Under the pieces are notes generated by a model. It did not search any database, had not been told where the DNA came from, and saw nothing but the letters and a program-made list of their open reading frames with translations. This document shows positions 49,134 through 55,247 of a stretch of 55,247 nucleotides of DNA, one piece after another. Made by a program: the position numbers and the translations under genes. Each line of letters opens with the position of its first letter. Position 1 is the stretch's first letter. The stretch is taken from positions 1 to 55,247 of the forward strand of contig JBPOJB010000027.1 of assembly GCA_052034005.1 (NCBI GenBank), given 5' to 3'. The DNA comes from JAAYDI01 sp052034005. GTDB lineage: Bacteria; Planctomycetota; Planctomycetia; Pirellulales; Pirellulaceae.

Positions 49134-49616
49134 GGGTCCCCCCTCCTGAGGTTAATCTCCCTGATTTTGTCGGTCATCCGTCGTCCGGACCATTCGCGTC
49201 ACGACCTGACCAACGGGTCGAGTCGCGACGAGTGCGTGACAACGTGTGGTGCGGGTTAGTCTTGGAATGCCTACGTTCCGGGCCAACAGGGTTGCTCGAC
49301 CTCGAGTTCCTGTGGATTCATCGGCTTTCGAGGGTGGGAGGGAACAGCGCATTGCCCAAAAGAAGCACGCCGTCGAGTCGCGGTTGGTTCCCCCCTGCGC
49401 AGCTCGGCTGTCCGATTCTTCTGCCCGGTACTTAGTTTCGGCGTCCGGCGATGAAGAAAGGTAGGTTTTTTTCGATTTTGACGCTGGTCGCGCGCGGCGC
49501 GCGGTGTGGCGGAGGGCCCGGGCAACGCGCGCCGAGCGACCTAACTCGTGGGTCAGGTTGCGATTAGAGCGCGGCCGATGCGGCCGCGCGTGGCGGTCAC
49601 CGGAGGTGCCGCGCGC
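49134..49616. other. Intergenic region upstream of the BON gene
   Basis: 483 bp. It holds the BON gene leader with its Shine-Dalgarno (49142-49147). The short ORFs here look like chance frames. I find no repeat module or clear promoter. Confidence 0.45.
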
Positions 49617-49898
49617 TTAGTAGGAGGCGGGCCGATCCCGGCCCGCGCCCAGGTCCCACGTCGCGCAAAGCGTCATCACCGACAAAGTCGCCCCAGACGT
49701 CATCCACGAATCGCTCGCCGAATGGACCGCCAGGACGGCGACCAGCCCGATGGCCATCATCAGGGCGAGAAACACGCGTTGGCTGGCGCGGCCACGCCGC
49801 CCATGCGGCAACGGCTGCATGGCGATCATCGTCGCGACGCTGATCAGCTGGATGGCAATGGTCGACCAGAACAGGCACGGCAGCGGCACAGTCCACAT
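49617..49898 (-). CDS. Small membrane protein of unknown function
   Basis: 93 residues with two hydrophobic segments (about 6-28 and 40-60). It begins 9 bp after the stop of the TlpA-like gene on the same strand, which suggests co-transcription. No family recognised. The high frame density of this DNA makes a chance ORF possible. Confidence 0.5.
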   Translation of the reverse strand: MWTVPLPCLFWSTIAIQLISVATMIAMQPLPHGRRGRASQRVFLALMMAIGLVAVLAVHSASDSWMTSGATLSVMTLCATWDLGAGRDRPASY

Positions 49899-49907
49899 GG
49901 CGAGTGA

Positions 49908-51956
<2,049 letters not shown>

Positions 51957-52113
51957 GGGACTCCATCCTTCTGTCGGACCAATCCGTACATTCTGCCGCT
52001 ATTTCGGGGGCGCGGGCGGGCGCGGCGGCGGGAAACGTCCAATGCCGCGACGTTCGGCAGCCGATAACCATAGGACAAAACGGGCTTCCAACACAAGCTC
52101 GATTTAGGCCGGT

Positions 52114-52141
52114 TTGACAGTCGGGCGCGGGAATCTACAAT
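52114..52141 (+). promoter_or_regulatory. Sigma-70 promoter of the tRNA-Ile-tRNA-Ala-23S operon (P1)
   Basis: Consensus -35 TTGACA (52114-52119) and -10 TACAAT (52136-52141) with a 16-bp spacer, 45 bp upstream of tRNA-Ile. It shows that transcription begins here rather than in a 16S gene further upstream. Confidence 0.75.
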
Positions 52142-52186
52142 GAGCGCGTTCGGGGCCGATCGGCCGGTTGTGCTGGAAGGAAGGTA

Positions 52187-52260
52187 GGGCGCATAGCTCA
52201 GTTGGTTAGAGCGCGTCGCTGATAACGACGAGGTCCGAAGTTCGAATCTTCGTGCGCCCA
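52187..52260 (+). tRNA. tRNA-Ile (anticodon GAT)
   Basis: Complete cloverleaf with acceptor GGGCGCA/TGCGCCC, D arm AGCTCAGTTGGTTAGAGC, anticodon loop CTGATAA and T arm AAGTTCGAATCTT. CCA is not encoded. This is the tRNA usually found in the 16S-23S spacer. Confidence 0.97.
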
Positions 52261-52343
52261 TTTCCGATCGTCGGCTACGTGAGTCGAGGCGGCTGGCCAC
52301 CTTTTCTGGTCGGAATCCAGGTATTCTTTCCCGGTTTTTCCCT

Positions 52344-52416
52344 GGGGCCGTAGCTCAGCTGGGAGAGCATCGGCTTTGCAAGCCGAGGGTCGAGGGTTCG
52401 AGTCCCTTCGGCTCCA
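52344..52416 (+). tRNA. tRNA-Ala (anticodon TGC)
   Basis: Complete cloverleaf with acceptor GGGGCCG/CGGCTCC (one G-T pair), anticodon loop TTTGCAA and T arm GGGTTCGAGTCCC. It follows tRNA-Ile after 83 bp, the same order as in standard rRNA spacers. Confidence 0.97.
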
Positions 52417-53031
52417 CTGGTAGGAGAGGCAAGATACGCCGAGGAGGCACGCTTGGGACGAGGGGCGGCCCGCCGCTGGGCCGTCGCAGGCGGGGGGTTT
52501 CCGCTGCCGCGCGTGTGGGATAGGATTGTCGTTGGCTAGGGTGTGTTCGACGGTGGCCAGCGGTGGCCGGGAGTTGATTTTTTTTGCTGATGGGGTCGGG
52601 CCGGATTGACAACCGGTTGGCGGACCGCTAGATTCGGTGTTTCGATGCTGCACGCTGGTGGGTGCAAGCCGCTTTCCTGAGCGTGTCGCGTTCGGATTCG
52701 AAGGCGACGGCAGGTTTTAGGGGCGCGGCTTCTGCTCACGAGGGCAGCGGCTGACGCGACCGATGCGTCAGTAAGTTGATTGACAATTTGGTTGTAGCGG
52801 TAGTAGGCATCTTCAATACGAGGCGAGGCAACCTGTCTCTTGGGGCCGCGAGGTCGTGTGGGGCAGGGGGCCGCGTCTTTGTATGAGAGCGTGATGGTCG
52901 CCAGGCGGTGTTCGACACCGACTGGCGGGCTAGCTCGGATCGAGATCGTTGCTGGTGGTGATCACACCCAACGGGTCCCGGTTGGCGGGCCTTTGCAGGC
53001 CGGCCGGTGCGGGAGAGTTGTGGATTTTTGT
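52417..53031 (+). other. tRNA-Ala to 23S spacer (615 bp)
   Basis: Longer than most spacers. It contains a second promoter-like pair (52606-52634). Another -35-like TTGACA at 52780-52785 has only a weak -10 (TAGGCA at 52804, 18 bp away). Just before P2, a GGCCA/TGGCC hairpin (about 52556-52570) is followed by an eight-T run, which could be a weak terminator or attenuator. I see no gene. Confidence 0.55.
52606..52634 (+). promoter_or_regulatory. Candidate second promoter of the 23S gene (P2)
   Basis: -35 TTGACA (52606-52611) and -10 TAGATT (52629-52634) with a 17-bp spacer, 398 bp upstream of the 23S 5' end. It would allow 23S transcription independent of the tRNAs. Confidence 0.55.

Positions 53032-55247
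<2,216 letters not shown>

Noticed and set aside
51957..52186. 16S rRNA 3' end upstream of tRNA-Ile
   Set aside because: No GGATCACCTCC-like end or helix 44/45 sequence is present; instead there is a promoter.

Overview
The window looks like GC-rich chromosomal DNA of a planctomycete, probably a Pirellulales-like lineage. The grounds are indirect but agree: a large secreted protein with the planctomycete LEPR-type N-terminal signal and dockerin repeats, several Tat-exported sugar enzymes, GYF/zinc-ribbon membrane proteins and a lipoprotein of a type I know only from planctomycetes, and a 23S rRNA gene with no 16S gene in front of it. Placement below phylum is inference.

Layout. 1-11.7 kb: tRNA-Pro, a large exported M16 peptidase, pyrF, a 1.3-kb repeat block, ndk, a coupled pair of M16B peptidase subunits (one active, one without the zinc motif), a GNAT acetyltransferase, an EboD-like sugar-phosphate cyclase, and a second repeat block. 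11.7-22.9 kb: housekeeping genes (nfo, acnA, nth-dcd, folE) mixed with an HDOD protein, a winged-helix AAA ATPase, a Bax-inhibitor-1 membrane protein and a DUF309 protein. 23.1-27.9 kb: one operon with a fused FAD/Fe-S oxidoreductase (GlcD+GlcF type) followed by moaD, moaE and moaA. 28-37 kb: a STAS protein, a secreted protein of unknown function, comM, a third repeat block, a Tat-exported TIM-barrel protein, a GH172-type glycosidase, and an SNF2 helicase with two SWIM fingers and a polyglutamine run. 37.4-51.9 kb: mostly exported proteins, including two thioredoxin-fold proteins, a GYF membrane protein, Tat-exported sugar enzymes, a dockerin protein, a lipoprotein and a double-BON protein. 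52.1-55.2 kb: tRNA-Ile, tRNA-Ala and a 23S rRNA gene that runs off the window.

The most important observation is at 37383-39620 (minus strand). A secreted thioredoxin/HEAT-repeat protein has an in-frame TGA exactly where the first cysteine of the CPPC redox centre should be. The frame continues for about 670 codons, the second cysteine is intact, and a perfect 8-bp stem with a GGUC loop lies 31 nt after the TGA. This fits a selenocysteine codon and a bacterial SECIS element, and would make the protein an undescribed selenoprotein. The other thioredoxin-like protein here (49908-51956) has an ordinary CGPC centre.

The other unusual layer is a family of mosaic non-coding repeats (4.4-5.7, 10.7-11.7, 31.3-32.2 and 46.5-47.0 kb). 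Shared modules include a ~150-bp element, C-rich/G-rich palindromes and a 56-57-bp minisatellite. They sit between genes, often hard against gene 3' ends; nfo even takes its stop codon from one.
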